Positions 6,697-15,616 of a stretch of DNA of 20,071 bases are shown one piece after another (positions within the stretch are counted from its first letter, which is position 1; each line of letters begins with the position of its first letter). The stretch spans positions 1-20,071 of the forward strand of contig CACXHG010000233.1 of assembly GCA_902767355.1 (NCBI GenBank), in the 5' to 3' direction. This DNA comes from an uncultured Bacteroidia bacterium (GTDB lineage Bacteria; Bacteroidota; Bacteroidia; Bacteroidales; UBA932). The position numbers and the translations under genes are program-made. Below the pieces are notes generated by a model that saw only the letters and a program-made list of their open reading frames with translations, was not told the origin of the DNA and did no database searches.

Positions 6697-8259
6697 CTAG
6701 TATCCGGGATTCTGTGTGTAAACGCCGGGAGCACCATCCCTTACCCAGTTGGGAATGGGGAAGAGCTCATGGTTCTTGTCGCTGGCGCTCTTGAACTCCC
6801 AGGTGCCGCCATAGGTGCCGAAGCGGATCTGGTCGTCGCGGCGATGGCCTTCCCATGCCAGTTCGCGGCCGCGCTCTGCCAGCAGCTCTTTCAGGGTCAG
6901 CTGGGCTGCGGTATAGTTGCTCAGGCCGGCACGGCGGTGCACCTTGTTGACGCACTCCAGGGCGACGTCGTCTGCAGTGCCGCCATTTTGACGCATACGG
7001 GCCTCGGCTTTCATCAGCAGCACGTCGGCATAGCGGTAAACGGGGAAGTCGCTGTCGGCGTGGTGGGCTATGCCGTTTTCAAACTGGAATTTGAAGAAAC
7101 GGGCTCCCTCGCACGAATTGGCGCCTGTAGGGTCCTGGATGGTTTTGACCTCGGGGGTTATGATGACATCCATCTCGGTGTCGCCATGTTTGTATTTGAC
7201 CACGTTGCCGGTCCAGGATGAGCGTCTGTATATAATCGTCTCCCAGTCAGACTCGGTGTCATACACGGGACCGACGAACCACTGGTTGCGGCGCACATCC
7301 TTGTCGCTGTAGAGGTTGTAGAAGCTCTCTAGGGTGCAGGGTCCGTTCCAGCAGTCGGTGGTGAAGCCGAACACGTTGCGCATTGTGTAGTGCTGTGTAA
7401 TCAGATGGAACATGTTGCCGTTGGCATAGACCGAGTCGAACACGATGGGGAAAATGATCTCCTTGTTACCCGTGTTGTTGGTCTTGAAGGCGTCAAAGTA
7501 GTCGTCGTTGAGGTCATAGCCGTAGCCGCCTTCGATAATCTTGTCGCAATACTCTTCGGCCTCTGCCCAGCGGGGGGTACCGGTGTAAACCTCTGCGTTG
7601 AGGTAGAGTTTTGCCAGTATCATGTAGGCCACGGGGCGGGTCATGGAGCCGTAGCGCACGGTGTTGTCCACAAGCTCTGCATTCTCGAGCAGTTCCTTCT
7701 CGATCCACTCGAACACTTCCTTGCGGGTGTACTGCTTGATCTCGCGCTCACCGTCGTCGATATGCACATTGCCATAGACATCCATGGCCAGTAGGTGATA
7801 GAAGGCCCTCAGGATCTTGGCTTCTGCCAGACCTGCCTTGGCGGCGTCGTTCCACTCGTCGTAGTTCTCGCCGGCTATAGTGTGGATATTGTCTATCACG
7901 GTGTTGCACTTTGTGACACCACCGTATGCAAAACTCCAGCCATTGTTCACATCGCGGGTGTCGCTCTCCCAGGTATGGGTGTGCATGGCGATGGGCACGC
8001 CGGCGTCGTACCAGTCGGTACTGCGGGTAGGAACCACCACCTCGTCGGAGGTGTATTCCTGCAGGCTCCAGAAGCCTTCACGATAGATATAGCCCTTTTC
8101 TCCGGCCAGCTGGGAATAAGCGTTGGCGATCAGGGTAGAGAACTGAGCGGGAGTCTGGAAGTAATCTTCCTTGAGAACGTCGGTATAGACTTCCGGGCTG
8201 AGGTCTGCGCAGGCTGTCATGGCAAGCACTGCTATAATTGAGTAAAATATCTTTTTCAT
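6697..8259 (-). CDS. susD: SusD-like starch-binding outer-membrane lipoprotein
   Basis: This 520-residue SusD/RagB family protein has the signal MKKIFYSIIAVLAMTAC (Cys17). SusD forms the lid of the SusC transporter and binds starch helices. The fold is largely helical with TPR-like repeats, as seen in AYSQLAG near the N-terminus and the conserved late FPIPNWVRDG segment before the end. A longer frame starts at an ATG at 8271 that overlaps the susC stop codon (TAATG), adding MNER; either start gives tight coupling to susC. The start at 8259 is preferred because it gives a standard lipoprotein leader and an 11-base gap. Length is slightly below B. thetaiotaomicron SusD (551). The pairing with SusC and the downstream SusF and SusG make the starch assignment strong, though binding residues were not aligned. 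Confidence 0.93.
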   Translation of the reverse strand: MKKIFYSIIAVLAMTACADLSPEVYTDVLKEDYFQTPAQFSTLIANAYSQLAGEKGYIYREGFWSLQEYTSDEVVVPTRSTDWYDAGVPIAMHTHTWESDTRDVNNGWSFAYGGVTKCNTVIDNIHTIAGENYDEWNDAAKAGLAEAKILRAFYHLLAMDVYGNVHIDDGEREIKQYTRKEVFEWIEKELLENAELVDNTVRYGSMTRPVAYMILAKLYLNAEVYTGTPRWAEAEEYCDKIIEGGYGYDLNDDYFDAFKTNNTGNKEIIFPIVFDSVYANGNMFHLITQHYTMRNVFGFTTDCWNGPCTLESFYNLYSDKDVRRNQWFVGPVYDTESDWETIIYRRSSWTGNVVKYKHGDTEMDVIITPEVKTIQDPTGANSCEGARFFKFQFENGIAHHADSDFPVYRYADVLLMKAEARMRQNGGTADDVALECVNKVHRRAGLSNYTAAQLTLKELLAERGRELAWEGHRRDDQIRFGTYGGTWEFKSASDKNHELFPIPNWVRDGAPGVYTQNPGY

Positions 8260-8270
8260 ACGCTCATTCA

Positions 8271-11200
8271 TTAGAAGTTGAGGTTAACGCCCAAGGATAT
8301 GGTCCTCTGAGTAGGATAGTAAGAGCGGCCGTCAAATCCCGGAGCCAGGCCGGACATGCTGACGGTAGAAGGGTCGTGGCCCTGATAGCCGGTGATGGTG
8401 AACAGGTTCTGGGCGGTTATATAAACGCGCAGGGCCTTGACATAGTCGGTAAAGGTGCCCTTGAGTGCAGGGCGCCAGCCCAGGGTCAGGTCGTTCAGCT
8501 TCACGTAAGATGCATCCTCCAGGTAGAAGTCGGAGAAGCGGCGCAGGGAAGCCTTGGTGTTGCCGGGATTGTCAATCCAGTGGGTCAGCTTCTCGGCTTC
8601 GCCGCTGAACGAGCTCAGCAGCACATTCTCGGTGCCGCGGGTGTTCTCGTAGAAATAGCGGGTCTCGTTGAAGAGCAGGCCGCCGATCTGGCCGCGGAAG
8701 TTCATGCCGAGGTCAAAATTCTTGTAGTTGACGGTGGTGTAGAAACCGAGGGTCACCAGAGGGAAAGCGTTGCCCAGCACCTGCTTGTCGGCGTCGGTAG
8801 GTTCGGTGGTCATGCCGCCGGCAGGGGTCTGGAACACCCATTCGCCGGTGGACTTGATGCCGGCATACTTGTAACCGTAATAATTACCTACGGCCTCGCC
8901 CTCGACCAGACGCATCACGTAGCTGCCGGTCTCGCCGTCGCCGGAAGATATGAAACCGGTGTTCTGGTAGGCTGCGATGTGATTGCCGTCGGCATCTTTC
9001 TCTCCGTATTGCTCACCGGTGATGCGTACCACGCGGTTGCGGTTCCATGCGGCGTTCACTCCTGCGGTCCAGTTGAGGTCCTTGGTCTTCATTATGATGC
9101 CGTTCAGGCTGAATTCCACGCCATAGTTGTGGATCTGGCCGTAGTTGTCCCACTTCTTGGCCGATACGTTGCCGCCGGTCAGGGGCACGTCGTATTCGTA
9201 GAGCAGGTTTGTGGTGTTGCGGAAATAGCCGTCCAGGCTACCCCAGATGCGGCCTTCCAGCATTGCAAAGTCGATACCGACATTGGTCTCGCGCTTTTCC
9301 TCCCAGCGGATAAATTCGTTCACGTTGGTCTGAGGTCCCCAGGGGAGGATGAATTTGCCGTTGGAGAATACGTAATCGCTGCCGGGTCCTACCAGCATCA
9401 GATAGAGGTAGGAGCTGCTCGGCATATTACCGGTCACACCGTAGCCGGCGCGCAGCTTGAGCTCGTCCAGCCAGGTGGCATTTTTCATCCAGTCTTCTTC
9501 TGTTATAATCCAGCTGGCAGAAACCGAGGGGAAGAGACCCCAGGGGCCGAGCACGGGATTGGCCTTGCTGCCAAACTTGGAACTGCCTTCCAGACGGGCG
9601 CTGGCAGAGAGGAAATACTTACCGTCGTAGTTATACATACCGCGCACGAAGAACGAAGCCAGTTTGTCTTTATACTTGTAACTTTTCTGGTTTGCCTCGT
9701 CACTCTTGCCGGAGAGTTTACCTTCGCCAAGGCCGAGATTGTTGAACAGAAGTTTGTCCAGAGGGAAAATGGAGTTGTTGGCAGAGAAGCCCTGGGAAAG
9801 ATTGGTCTGGTAGCTCTGGCCGAGCAGGAACTGGTAGTTGTGGCGGCCGGCGCTGCCCATGTAGTTGAGGGTGTTCTCTACAACCTGCTGGGTCACGGCG
9901 CCATAGCTCTGGGAAGCGACGCCGTTGCGGCCGGAGACTTCGCGCAGAGTGCTGTTCTGGTACTTGCCGTTCCAGGAAGAACTCTCCTGGATGGAATAAG
10001 CAGTGGTGAACTTCAGGCCGCGCACGATGTCCAGGCTGGCGCGCACGCTGCCTATCATGTTCTGGTCCTTCTGCTGGTTGGTGGTCTGCTCGATGTCGCT
10101 CACCGGGTTGCGGGTGTAGAAGTTGTCGGACTCGAAATAGTGTAAGTATTTGTCGAATTTCGGATCGTCGCTCATCACGGGCATCGTGGGGTTGGAGCGG
10201 ATGGCCTGGTTGAAGTTGTCGTAGTTAGCCCAGTTCTTGAAGCCGCGGGTGTAGGAGAAGTCGTAGGAGATCTGCAGGCGGTCGTTCAAAGCCTTCTGGT
10301 CAGCTGCAAAGCGACCCTGGATCTCGTCGAAATCGGATTTGATGGCAACGCCCTGCAGGTTGCGGTAACCCACGGAAGCGCGGTAATTGAACTTCTCGGT
10401 GCCGCCGGTGATGGACACGTTATGGGTGTGCGAAACCGGGTTGCGGGAGATGGCCTTGACCCAGTCGGTGCTTTCGCCGAAGTCGGTGCCGAGACCTTTG
10501 GGAACCATCATCTCGCGATATTCGGCTGCGGTGAGCACGCGCGGCACGTTGGTGATGAAGCCCACACTTGCGCTGCCGTTATACTCGGCGCTGAAGGCAC
10601 CGTCCCTGCTGCCGCGGCGGGTGGTGATGAGCACGACGCCGGCGTTGGCACGGGTACCGTAGATGGCTGCGGCAGAGCCGTCCTTAAGGATGTCGATGGA
10701 CTCGATGTCGGCGGGGTTCACGCTGGAAAGGTTGCCGCCGGGCACGCCGTCGATCACATACAGGGGCTCGGTGGAGCCGTTGAGGCTGCCGACACCGCGC
10801 AGCTGCACGTTGTAGCTGTTCTGGGCAGGGTCGTCGCCGCCGTTCTTGATGATGTTCAGGCCGGCCACCTTACCCTGTAGCAGACCCATGGGGTTGGCCA
10901 CGGAGCCCTTGTTGAACTCGGTCGGCTTGAGCGAAGCCACGCTGCCGGTGACCTCCTTCTTGGTCTGCGAACCGTAACCGATGACCACGGTGGCATCGAG
11001 GAATTCGACGTCTTCTGCGAGTGTTATGGTGCCGGGAACCTCGCTGGCGGGATAGCTTTGCGTGGCGTAGCCTATGCAGCTGATCTCTACCAGGGCCTCA
11101 GGCCCCGAAACATTAAGGACAAAATCGCCGTCGACACCGGTAGAGACACCGTTGGTGGTGCCTTTTTCCATTACTGTGGCACCATACACGGGACCGAGGG

Positions 11201-11309
11201 CATCGACTACGACTCCTTTAACCTGATATCCGCCTTGAGCGGATGCAGGTGTGCTGAACATGGCTCCCAGAAGGAGCATGGCAGCAACTGCGGTTAGAAA
11301 TCTTTTCAT
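8271..11309 (-). CDS. susC: SusC-like TonB-dependent outer-membrane transporter
   Basis: This 1012-residue protein has a Sec signal cleaved near ASA|QGG (24/25). A carboxypeptidase-regulatory-like beta domain (about 28-100) follows, containing GVVVDALGPVYGATVMEKG. The TonB-box region is DATVVIGYG (105-113), and the plug is at about 115-235, including LQGKVAGL, PLYVIDGVPGG and the SIDILKDGSAAAIYGTRAN stretch. The rest is a beta barrel ending in a terminal Phe after LGVNLN. It imports malto-oligosaccharides across the outer membrane using TonB energy, with SusD as lid. The gene follows the MFS transporter by 25 bases, and no promoter consensus is seen in that gap, so it likely reads from the promoter at 12693-12724. 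Length is close to B. thetaiotaomicron SusC (about 1000 residues). Confidence 0.95.
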   Translation of the reverse strand: MKRFLTAVAAMLLLGAMFSTPASAQGGYQVKGVVVDALGPVYGATVMEKGTTNGVSTGVDGDFVLNVSGPEALVEISCIGYATQSYPASEVPGTITLAEDVEFLDATVVIGYGSQTKKEVTGSVASLKPTEFNKGSVANPMGLLQGKVAGLNIIKNGGDDPAQNSYNVQLRGVGSLNGSTEPLYVIDGVPGGNLSSVNPADIESIDILKDGSAAAIYGTRANAGVVLITTRRGSRDGAFSAEYNGSASVGFITNVPRVLTAAEYREMMVPKGLGTDFGESTDWVKAISRNPVSHTHNVSITGGTEKFNYRASVGYRNLQGVAIKSDFDEIQGRFAADQKALNDRLQISYDFSYTRGFKNWANYDNFNQAIRSNPTMPVMSDDPKFDKYLHYFESDNFYTRNPVSDIEQTTNQQKDQNMIGSVRASLDIVRGLKFTTAYSIQESSSWNGKYQNSTLREVSGRNGVASQSYGAVTQQVVENTLNYMGSAGRHNYQFLLGQSYQTNLSQGFSANNSIFPLDKLLFNNLGLGEGKLSGKSDEANQKSYKYKDKLASFFVRGMYNYDGKYFLSASARLEGSSKFGSKANPVLGPWGLFPSVSASWIITEEDWMKNATWLDELKLRAGYGVTGNMPSSSYLYLMLVGPGSDYVFSNGKFILPWGPQTNVNEFIRWEEKRETNVGIDFAMLEGRIWGSLDGYFRNTTNLLYEYDVPLTGGNVSAKKWDNYGQIHNYGVEFSLNGIIMKTKDLNWTAGVNAAWNRNRVVRITGEQYGEKDADGNHIAAYQNTGFISSGDGETGSYVMRLVEGEAVGNYYGYKYAGIKSTGEWVFQTPAGGMTTEPTDADKQVLGNAFPLVTLGFYTTVNYKNFDLGMNFRGQIGGLLFNETRYFYENTRGTENVLLSSFSGEAEKLTHWIDNPGNTKASLRRFSDFYLEDASYVKLNDLTLGWRPALKGTFTDYVKALRVYITAQNLFTITGYQGHDPSTVSMSGLAPGFDGRSYYPTQRTISLGVNLNF

Positions 11310-11334
11310 CAGATGGTAGTTAGTTAAACTTTGG

Positions 11335-12672
11335 TTATTTGGTTGATATTGGTTTCACTTTCACGAGCAGCACGGCGGCGGCACCTATTATCAGGTAGAT
11401 ACCCGCCATAATCAGCATAGAGCTCTGCGCCCCGCCTACTGCCCTGAGCACCAGGCCGCCGGTTGCGGCAGCCACAATCTGCGGCAGGCAGATGGTGCCG
11501 TTGAAAAGGCCCAGATAGCTGCCCATGTAGGGGTTGCCCTCCAGTGCGTTGGTGAGCAGTGTGAAGGGCAGTGCCAGCATCGCCGCCCAGGCCGTGCCGA
11601 TAAGCAGGTATGACACGCAGGCCAGATATTTGTCGTGGATGAAAGCCACGCTCACAAAGCCGATTGCGCCTATGAGCAGGCTCACGATATAGGCCGTCTT
11701 GAGGTTTTTGAAGCGCGGGATGAGCAGGGCCCATACGATGGAGCCCATGGCCTGCACGGCAAAGACCACGCCGACCCAGTTGCCGGCAGCCTGATAAGCC
11801 GCAGAGGCGGTGTCGGTGGCGCCTCCCCAGCAGTTAAATGCCAGGGTGCCATTGGAATAGGTCCACATATACAGGAATGCCGCCCAGCAGAAAAACTGCA
11901 CCAGACCCACGGTCCAGAACACCTTGGGCGCCTTGAACAGCAGGCTGAACAGGCCTTCGCTGCGGTCCTGTGCCGCAGAGGGGTCGATACCGTGGAATTC
12001 GGCATACTCTGCCGGCGGCATCTCCCTGACATTGAAGAAGGTGTAGAGCACGCAGGCGATCAGTATGGCCGCCCCCACATAGAAAGAGGTTATGACCGAG
12101 GCGGGCACCACTCCGGCGGGCGCCTCGTTGGCTATGCCTATCCAGGTGAAGAATATGGGCAGCAGGTAGCCCACCAGGCTGCCGGCGTTGCACAGGAAGC
12201 TCTGGATGGAATAAGCCTTGGCCTTCTGCTGCTCGTTCACCATGTCGCCCACCATCATCTTGAAGGGCTGCATGGCCACATTGATGCTGGTATCCAAAAA
12301 GATAAGCGAGAAAAGGCCGAACCACATGGCCATGTTCAGACCCAGGAAGACCCGGGTGGAGAAGTGCAGGCTGCCGGCGTTGGGCAGAAACAGCATCACC
12401 AGCACGGCGATTATGGAGCCCACCAGCAGATAAGGTTTGCGGCGGCCCAGACGGCACCAGGTGCGGTCGCTCCACTTGCCTATGAGCGGCTGCACTATCA
12501 TGCCCATCAGCGGCGGGAGTATCCAGAAGAAACTCAGCTGATGCGGGTCTGCGCCCAGGGTTGCAAAAATGCGCGAAATATTGGCGCTTTGCAGGGCGTA
12601 GGCGATCTGGACTCCGAAATATCCGAAGTTCAGATTGAACAATTGTTTATTGGTCAGATTACGATTTTTCAT
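11335..12672 (-). CDS. MFS sugar transporter (SLC45/GPH-like), probable maltose or maltodextrin permease
   Basis: This is a 445-residue multi-pass membrane protein. Loop 2-3 carries an MFS motif-A variant, GKWSDRTWCRLGRRKPY (65-81), and the N-terminus NLNFGYFGVQIAYALQSAN resembles SLC45/GPH-type sugar carriers. Many hydrophobic segments follow, consistent with about 12 helices. An in-frame ATG at 12723 is rejected because it lies inside the promoter; starting at 12672 leaves a short leader of about 15 bases and removes an atypical 17-residue extension. It would move maltose or short maltodextrins from periplasm to cytoplasm, where MalQ acts. It is the first gene after the promoter of the susC-D-F-G-amylase run. 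Substrate is inferred from context only. Confidence 0.85.
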   Translation of the reverse strand: MKNRNLTNKQLFNLNFGYFGVQIAYALQSANISRIFATLGADPHQLSFFWILPPLMGMIVQPLIGKWSDRTWCRLGRRKPYLLVGSIIAVLVMLFLPNAGSLHFSTRVFLGLNMAMWFGLFSLIFLDTSINVAMQPFKMMVGDMVNEQQKAKAYSIQSFLCNAGSLVGYLLPIFFTWIGIANEAPAGVVPASVITSFYVGAAILIACVLYTFFNVREMPPAEYAEFHGIDPSAAQDRSEGLFSLLFKAPKVFWTVGLVQFFCWAAFLYMWTYSNGTLAFNCWGGATDTASAAYQAAGNWVGVVFAVQAMGSIVWALLIPRFKNLKTAYIVSLLIGAIGFVSVAFIHDKYLACVSYLLIGTAWAAMLALPFTLLTNALEGNPYMGSYLGLFNGTICLPQIVAAATGGLVLRAVGGAQSSMLIMAGIYLIIGAAAVLLVKVKPISTK

Positions 12673-12692
12673 ATTTTGGCGCAAAAAGCTGA

Positions 12693-12724
12693 CAAACTTA
12701 CACAAAATACCTAAAAACTCCAAA
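12693..12724 (-). promoter_or_regulatory. Main promoter of the transporter-susCDFG-amylase operon
   Basis: On the minus strand: TTTG (12724-12721), exactly 20 bases, then TAAGTTTG (12700-12693), a perfect TTTG-N20-TAnnTTTG. Transcription would start near 12687, 15 bases before the transporter ATG at 12672. No other such promoter was seen in the short gaps down to 1760. No clear activator repeat was seen upstream (12725-12765). Confidence 0.75.
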
Positions 12725-12765
12725 TAAAATATTGGGAGTCAGGCGGTGTTGGAGCCAGGGTCCGA

Positions 12766-15246
12766 TTAGAGGCCCCTTCCGGCGTTTTGGATAAGCGAGC
12801 GCAGCCTTTCGCCCAGGGTTTTGTCTGCGATGAGCTCTTCCAGGCATTTGTGCATGCGCCAGCGCCAGTAGTGGCGGGGGTTGGCGGGAATGTTGATGCG
12901 TTCGTCCTGCGGATCGCCGGCGTAGCGCACAGCGCCGTCGGTGGCCAGCCAGTCCTGCAGGGGCAGGATGGTCAGCATGGCGGGCGAGGCCAGGTGCTCG
13001 CCCACGATGGCTTCTGCCACCCAGGGCTCGCAGAAATACGGCGGCTGGCCACTGCGGTGCATCATCTGCGCATAGTATTTGGCCGTCAGGCTGCGGTCCT
13101 CTTCCCACCAGGCCCTCAGGGTCGATGTGTCGTGGGTTCCGGTGGCGCACACGCACCAGTAGGGGTAGCGGGCGGGGTCGGCAAAATCCTGCTTCGGATC
13201 TTTGGGCATGCGCTGGATTTCCAGGCTCAGGATGTTCAGCTCTTCCATCACGGAGGCCACGCAGCCGGGTATCATGCCCAGGTCCTCGCCGCAGGAGAGC
13301 ATGTCGCAGCAGCGCAGCAGGCTCGGGAGCTTTTTCATCGCGCTTTCGCGCCAGAACTGCTCGTGGCGGTGGTAGAAAAAGTCGTTATAGAGGGCGTTGA
13401 AGCTGTCTTTGTGCCACTGGTCCAGGCGGGCGTAGGTGGCTGTGTACTGGGCACTGATGCGCGGGTGCCAGAAGCCCTTGCGCCGGGGGTCCTGGACAAA
13501 CAGCACGTCGGTGGGGTCCAGGCCGGGGGTGACATAGGTCCCGCCGGATACATCGAAACCCTTGGCTGCCAGTTCGCTGCCGCTGTAGGGCAAAGCGGGC
13601 GAGAAGTGGCCCATCAGGCCGCTTTTGTATTTGGCGGGGATCTCCCAGATGCGGAAGAATCCCAGGATATGGTCTATGCGGTAGGCGTCGAAATACTCGC
13701 TCATCTTCTTCAGGCGGGCCTTCCACCAGGCGTAGCCGTCTTCGGACATCTTGTCCCAGTTGTAGGTCGGGAAACCCCAGTTCTGGCCGTCGGCGCTGAA
13801 GGCATCCGGCGGTGCCCCGGCCTGCATGTCCAGGTTGAACAGTTCGGGATTGGTCCAGGCATCCACGCTCACGGGGCTCACTCCGATCGGCAGGTCGCCC
13901 TTGATGGCCACGCGGCGGCTGTGGGCGTATGCCACGGCGTCTTTGAGCTGCACATCCAGCTGATACTGAATCCAATACCAGAAAGCCACCTGCTGCGGGT
14001 GCTCCTTGGCGTAGGCGTCCGCCTTCTTATTGCTGTATTTGGACCATTTGCCCCAGGTGCGCCAATCGACGTTTCGGTTTTCGTCTCTCAGGCAGCAGAA
14101 TACCGCGTAGGGCGTCAGCCAGGAGGCGTTTTCCTGTACGAAGCGGGTATAGCCGGCCTCGTAGGTGAGCGCATCGGCCTTGGCGCTGAAGTGCTTGTGC
14201 AGCAGACGCATCTTTTCTGTGTTGACCCGCTCGTAATCTACCTGCGGCAGGGCGTTCAGCTCCGTCTGCAGGGCCTTGTAGGCCTTGGTCTGGCCTATGC
14301 CGGCGGCGGGCAGGTTCAGAAACTGCGGGTGCAGGGCAAACGAACTCACGGCGTTGTAGGGATAGGAGTCCTGCCAACTGCCGGTCATGGTGGTGTCGTT
14401 GATGGGCAGCAGCTGGATGATGTTCTGCCCGGTGGCCACGGCCCAGTCCGCCATTTTCTTGATGTCGGCGAACTCGCCCACGCCGAAGCTGTTTTCTGTG
14501 CGCAGCGAGAACACCGGGATGGCGACGCCAGCCCCGCGCCAGGGCGTGATATTGAAGCGCGGCGCTGTGTCGGCCACAACCACCGCTTTCAGCGTGGCCT
14601 GATTCTTTTTGGCCGCTTTCATGCCGGCTGCGGTCTCCGTCGTGTCCATCCCGGGGGCGGGGCAGAAGTGGTTTGCGCCCTCTTCCCAGGCTATTATCTC
14701 GCCGCTTTTGGCATCGGTAATCACGTATTTGTATTCGAAGGCTTCTTTTGCGTCGATGGCGGTTTCCCACCAGGGGAAGCGGCTGCTGTCCATTGTGACG
14801 GGCTTTTTCCAGGCTCCGAGGGCTTTGATGCTGCCGGTGACGCCCAGAGCCTGCCCGGGCTTTATCTGCGCCACGGCCGTGCGCAGCAGCACATTACCCT
14901 TTAGGGCTTTGGGCTTGACGGCATCGCGCCGGAAGATAACGTCCTTGAAGGCCGACGCCCAGAAAGCGCTGTCGGCCGGGCGGTCGATCCAGCGGTCGCG
15001 CACCTCGGCATCTACAACTCCTTGTGGCAGGCAGAGCGTGTGTGCGCGCCACTCGCTGCGGCAGGCCTTGCCATCTTTTACCACAATATAGGAGTATTCG
15101 TCTCCGGGGCGGATATCCCTGCCGCCGAGGCTTGCTTCCCAGCGGCCGCCGCCAGCATACTCCATCGGGCGCAGCTTGCCCGCGGTCTTCATCGCCAGAC
15201 TCTCGCCCCAGGCGGTGTTGTATTGAATAGAAAAGTGTACTTTCAT
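12766..15246 (-). CDS. malQ: 4-alpha-glucanotransferase (GH77) with two CBM20-like domains
   Basis: This 826-residue cytoplasmic protein has no signal peptide. Two CBM20-like starch-binding domains come first (about 1-105, with YSYIVVKDGK; and about 115-200, with LGAWKKPVTM, FEYKYVITD and EEGANHF). The GH77 catalytic part runs from about 230 to the end. GH77 motifs are KGDLPIGV (449-456), YRIDHILGFFRIW with nucleophile Asp525, CGEDLG with acid/base Glu654, and GTHDT with Asp706. The enzyme disproportionates malto-oligosaccharides, using maltose as substrate and releasing glucose. Tandem CBM20 plus GH77 is the layout of plant DPE2 and of many Bacteroidetes MalQ proteins. The gene has its own promoter, and 42 bases separate its stop from the transporter promoter, so it is a separate unit with possible readthrough. 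Confidence 0.93.
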   Translation of the reverse strand: MKVHFSIQYNTAWGESLAMKTAGKLRPMEYAGGGRWEASLGGRDIRPGDEYSYIVVKDGKACRSEWRAHTLCLPQGVVDAEVRDRWIDRPADSAFWASAFKDVIFRRDAVKPKALKGNVLLRTAVAQIKPGQALGVTGSIKALGAWKKPVTMDSSRFPWWETAIDAKEAFEYKYVITDAKSGEIIAWEEGANHFCPAPGMDTTETAAGMKAAKKNQATLKAVVVADTAPRFNITPWRGAGVAIPVFSLRTENSFGVGEFADIKKMADWAVATGQNIIQLLPINDTTMTGSWQDSYPYNAVSSFALHPQFLNLPAAGIGQTKAYKALQTELNALPQVDYERVNTEKMRLLHKHFSAKADALTYEAGYTRFVQENASWLTPYAVFCCLRDENRNVDWRTWGKWSKYSNKKADAYAKEHPQQVAFWYWIQYQLDVQLKDAVAYAHSRRVAIKGDLPIGVSPVSVDAWTNPELFNLDMQAGAPPDAFSADGQNWGFPTYNWDKMSEDGYAWWKARLKKMSEYFDAYRIDHILGFFRIWEIPAKYKSGLMGHFSPALPYSGSELAAKGFDVSGGTYVTPGLDPTDVLFVQDPRRKGFWHPRISAQYTATYARLDQWHKDSFNALYNDFFYHRHEQFWRESAMKKLPSLLRCCDMLSCGEDLGMIPGCVASVMEELNILSLEIQRMPKDPKQDFADPARYPYWCVCATGTHDTSTLRAWWEEDRSLTAKYYAQMMHRSGQPPYFCEPWVAEAIVGEHLASPAMLTILPLQDWLATDGAVRYAGDPQDERINIPANPRHYWRWRMHKCLEELIADKTLGERLRSLIQNAGRGL

Positions 15247-15271
15247 AAGATGATTTTTGGGTTGATTCTAA

Positions 15272-15302
15272 CAAAGTTACTAAAACGGCGCCAAATAATC
15301 AA
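15272..15302 (-). promoter_or_regulatory. Promoter of malQ
   Basis: On the minus strand: TTG (15302-15300), 20 bases, then TAACTTTG (15279-15272), a perfect -7 box with a slightly degenerate -33 (ATTG). Transcription would start near 15266, 20 bases before the malQ ATG at 15246. Confidence 0.65.
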
Positions 15303-15306
15303 TACC

Positions 15307-15355
15307 CGGCGGCGGATGACAGCGGCTCGCACGGGCGTTGTCCAATCCGCCGCCG
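15307..15355. repeat. GC-rich inverted repeat
   Basis: CGGCGGCGGAT (15307-15317) and ATCCGCCGCCG (15345-15355) are perfect 11-base inverted repeats with 27 bases between. They lie directly upstream of the malQ promoter, at the left edge of the transposase region. An operator, a cruciform or a decayed element end are all possible. Confidence 0.5.
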
Positions 15356-15373
15356 ATTTTGAAACTTGCGCAC

Positions 15374-15412
15374 CGGGGACGGTTTTTTTTGAGTGGTGTC
15401 CGCCGTTTTTTT
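15374..15412 (+). terminator. Terminator-like hairpin with T7 tract and no gene before it
   Basis: CGGGGAC (15374-15380) pairs with GTCC-g-CCG (15398-15405, one bulged G), followed by TTTTTTT (15406-15412). This is the form of an intrinsic terminator on the plus strand. No plus-strand gene precedes it closely; it sits 10 bases before repeat copy A. Confidence 0.4.
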
Positions 15413-15421
15413 AGTGCTTGT

Positions 15422-15565
15422 GCACCGGGATGTGGCCTGGAGAGCTGCTTGGCGAGGGTGTGGGTGCCCAGTCCGCTACCGGAGAGCGGGTTGAGCAAGA
15501 CCGGCCGCAAAAGTATGTTGATTATCAGCACGATACGCGCAGCTGCCGTGCTCAAGGGTTAAAAA
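15422..15565 (+). repeat. RAYT-associated repeat, copy A (144 bp)
   Basis: This is a direct copy of 16931-17073. The first 117 bases align without gaps with 7 mismatches. A short diverged stretch follows, then the shared end GTGCTCAAGGGTTAAAAA. The ends are near-inverted (CTTGTGCAC just at the left edge, GTGCTCAAG at the right). Internal hairpins include CCGCT/AGCGG (around the shared ACCGGA loop) and AGCACG/CGTGCT near the right end. It lies 120 bases before the transposase gene. Confidence 0.85.
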
Positions 15566-15616
15566 ATACAGGCAATTTGCAGAAAAACGGCGCCCGATAC
15601 TTTGAAATCGATGAAA

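Noticed and set aside
12673..12723. N-terminal extension of the MFS transporter starting at the ATG at 12723
   Set aside because: The first codons overlap the TTTG-N20-TAAGTTTG promoter, and the ATG at 12672 gives the usual N-terminus of the family.
15369..15379. Another repeat start (GCGCACCGGGGA) resembling the left end of copy A
   Set aside because: Similarity stops after about ten bases, and the stretch is part of the terminator-like stem, so it is not counted as a copy.
15576..15604. Promoter for the RAYT gene (TTTG, 17 bases, ATACTTTG)
   Set aside because: The spacing is short and the -7 box matches only at its TTTG half, so it was not listed as a promoter.
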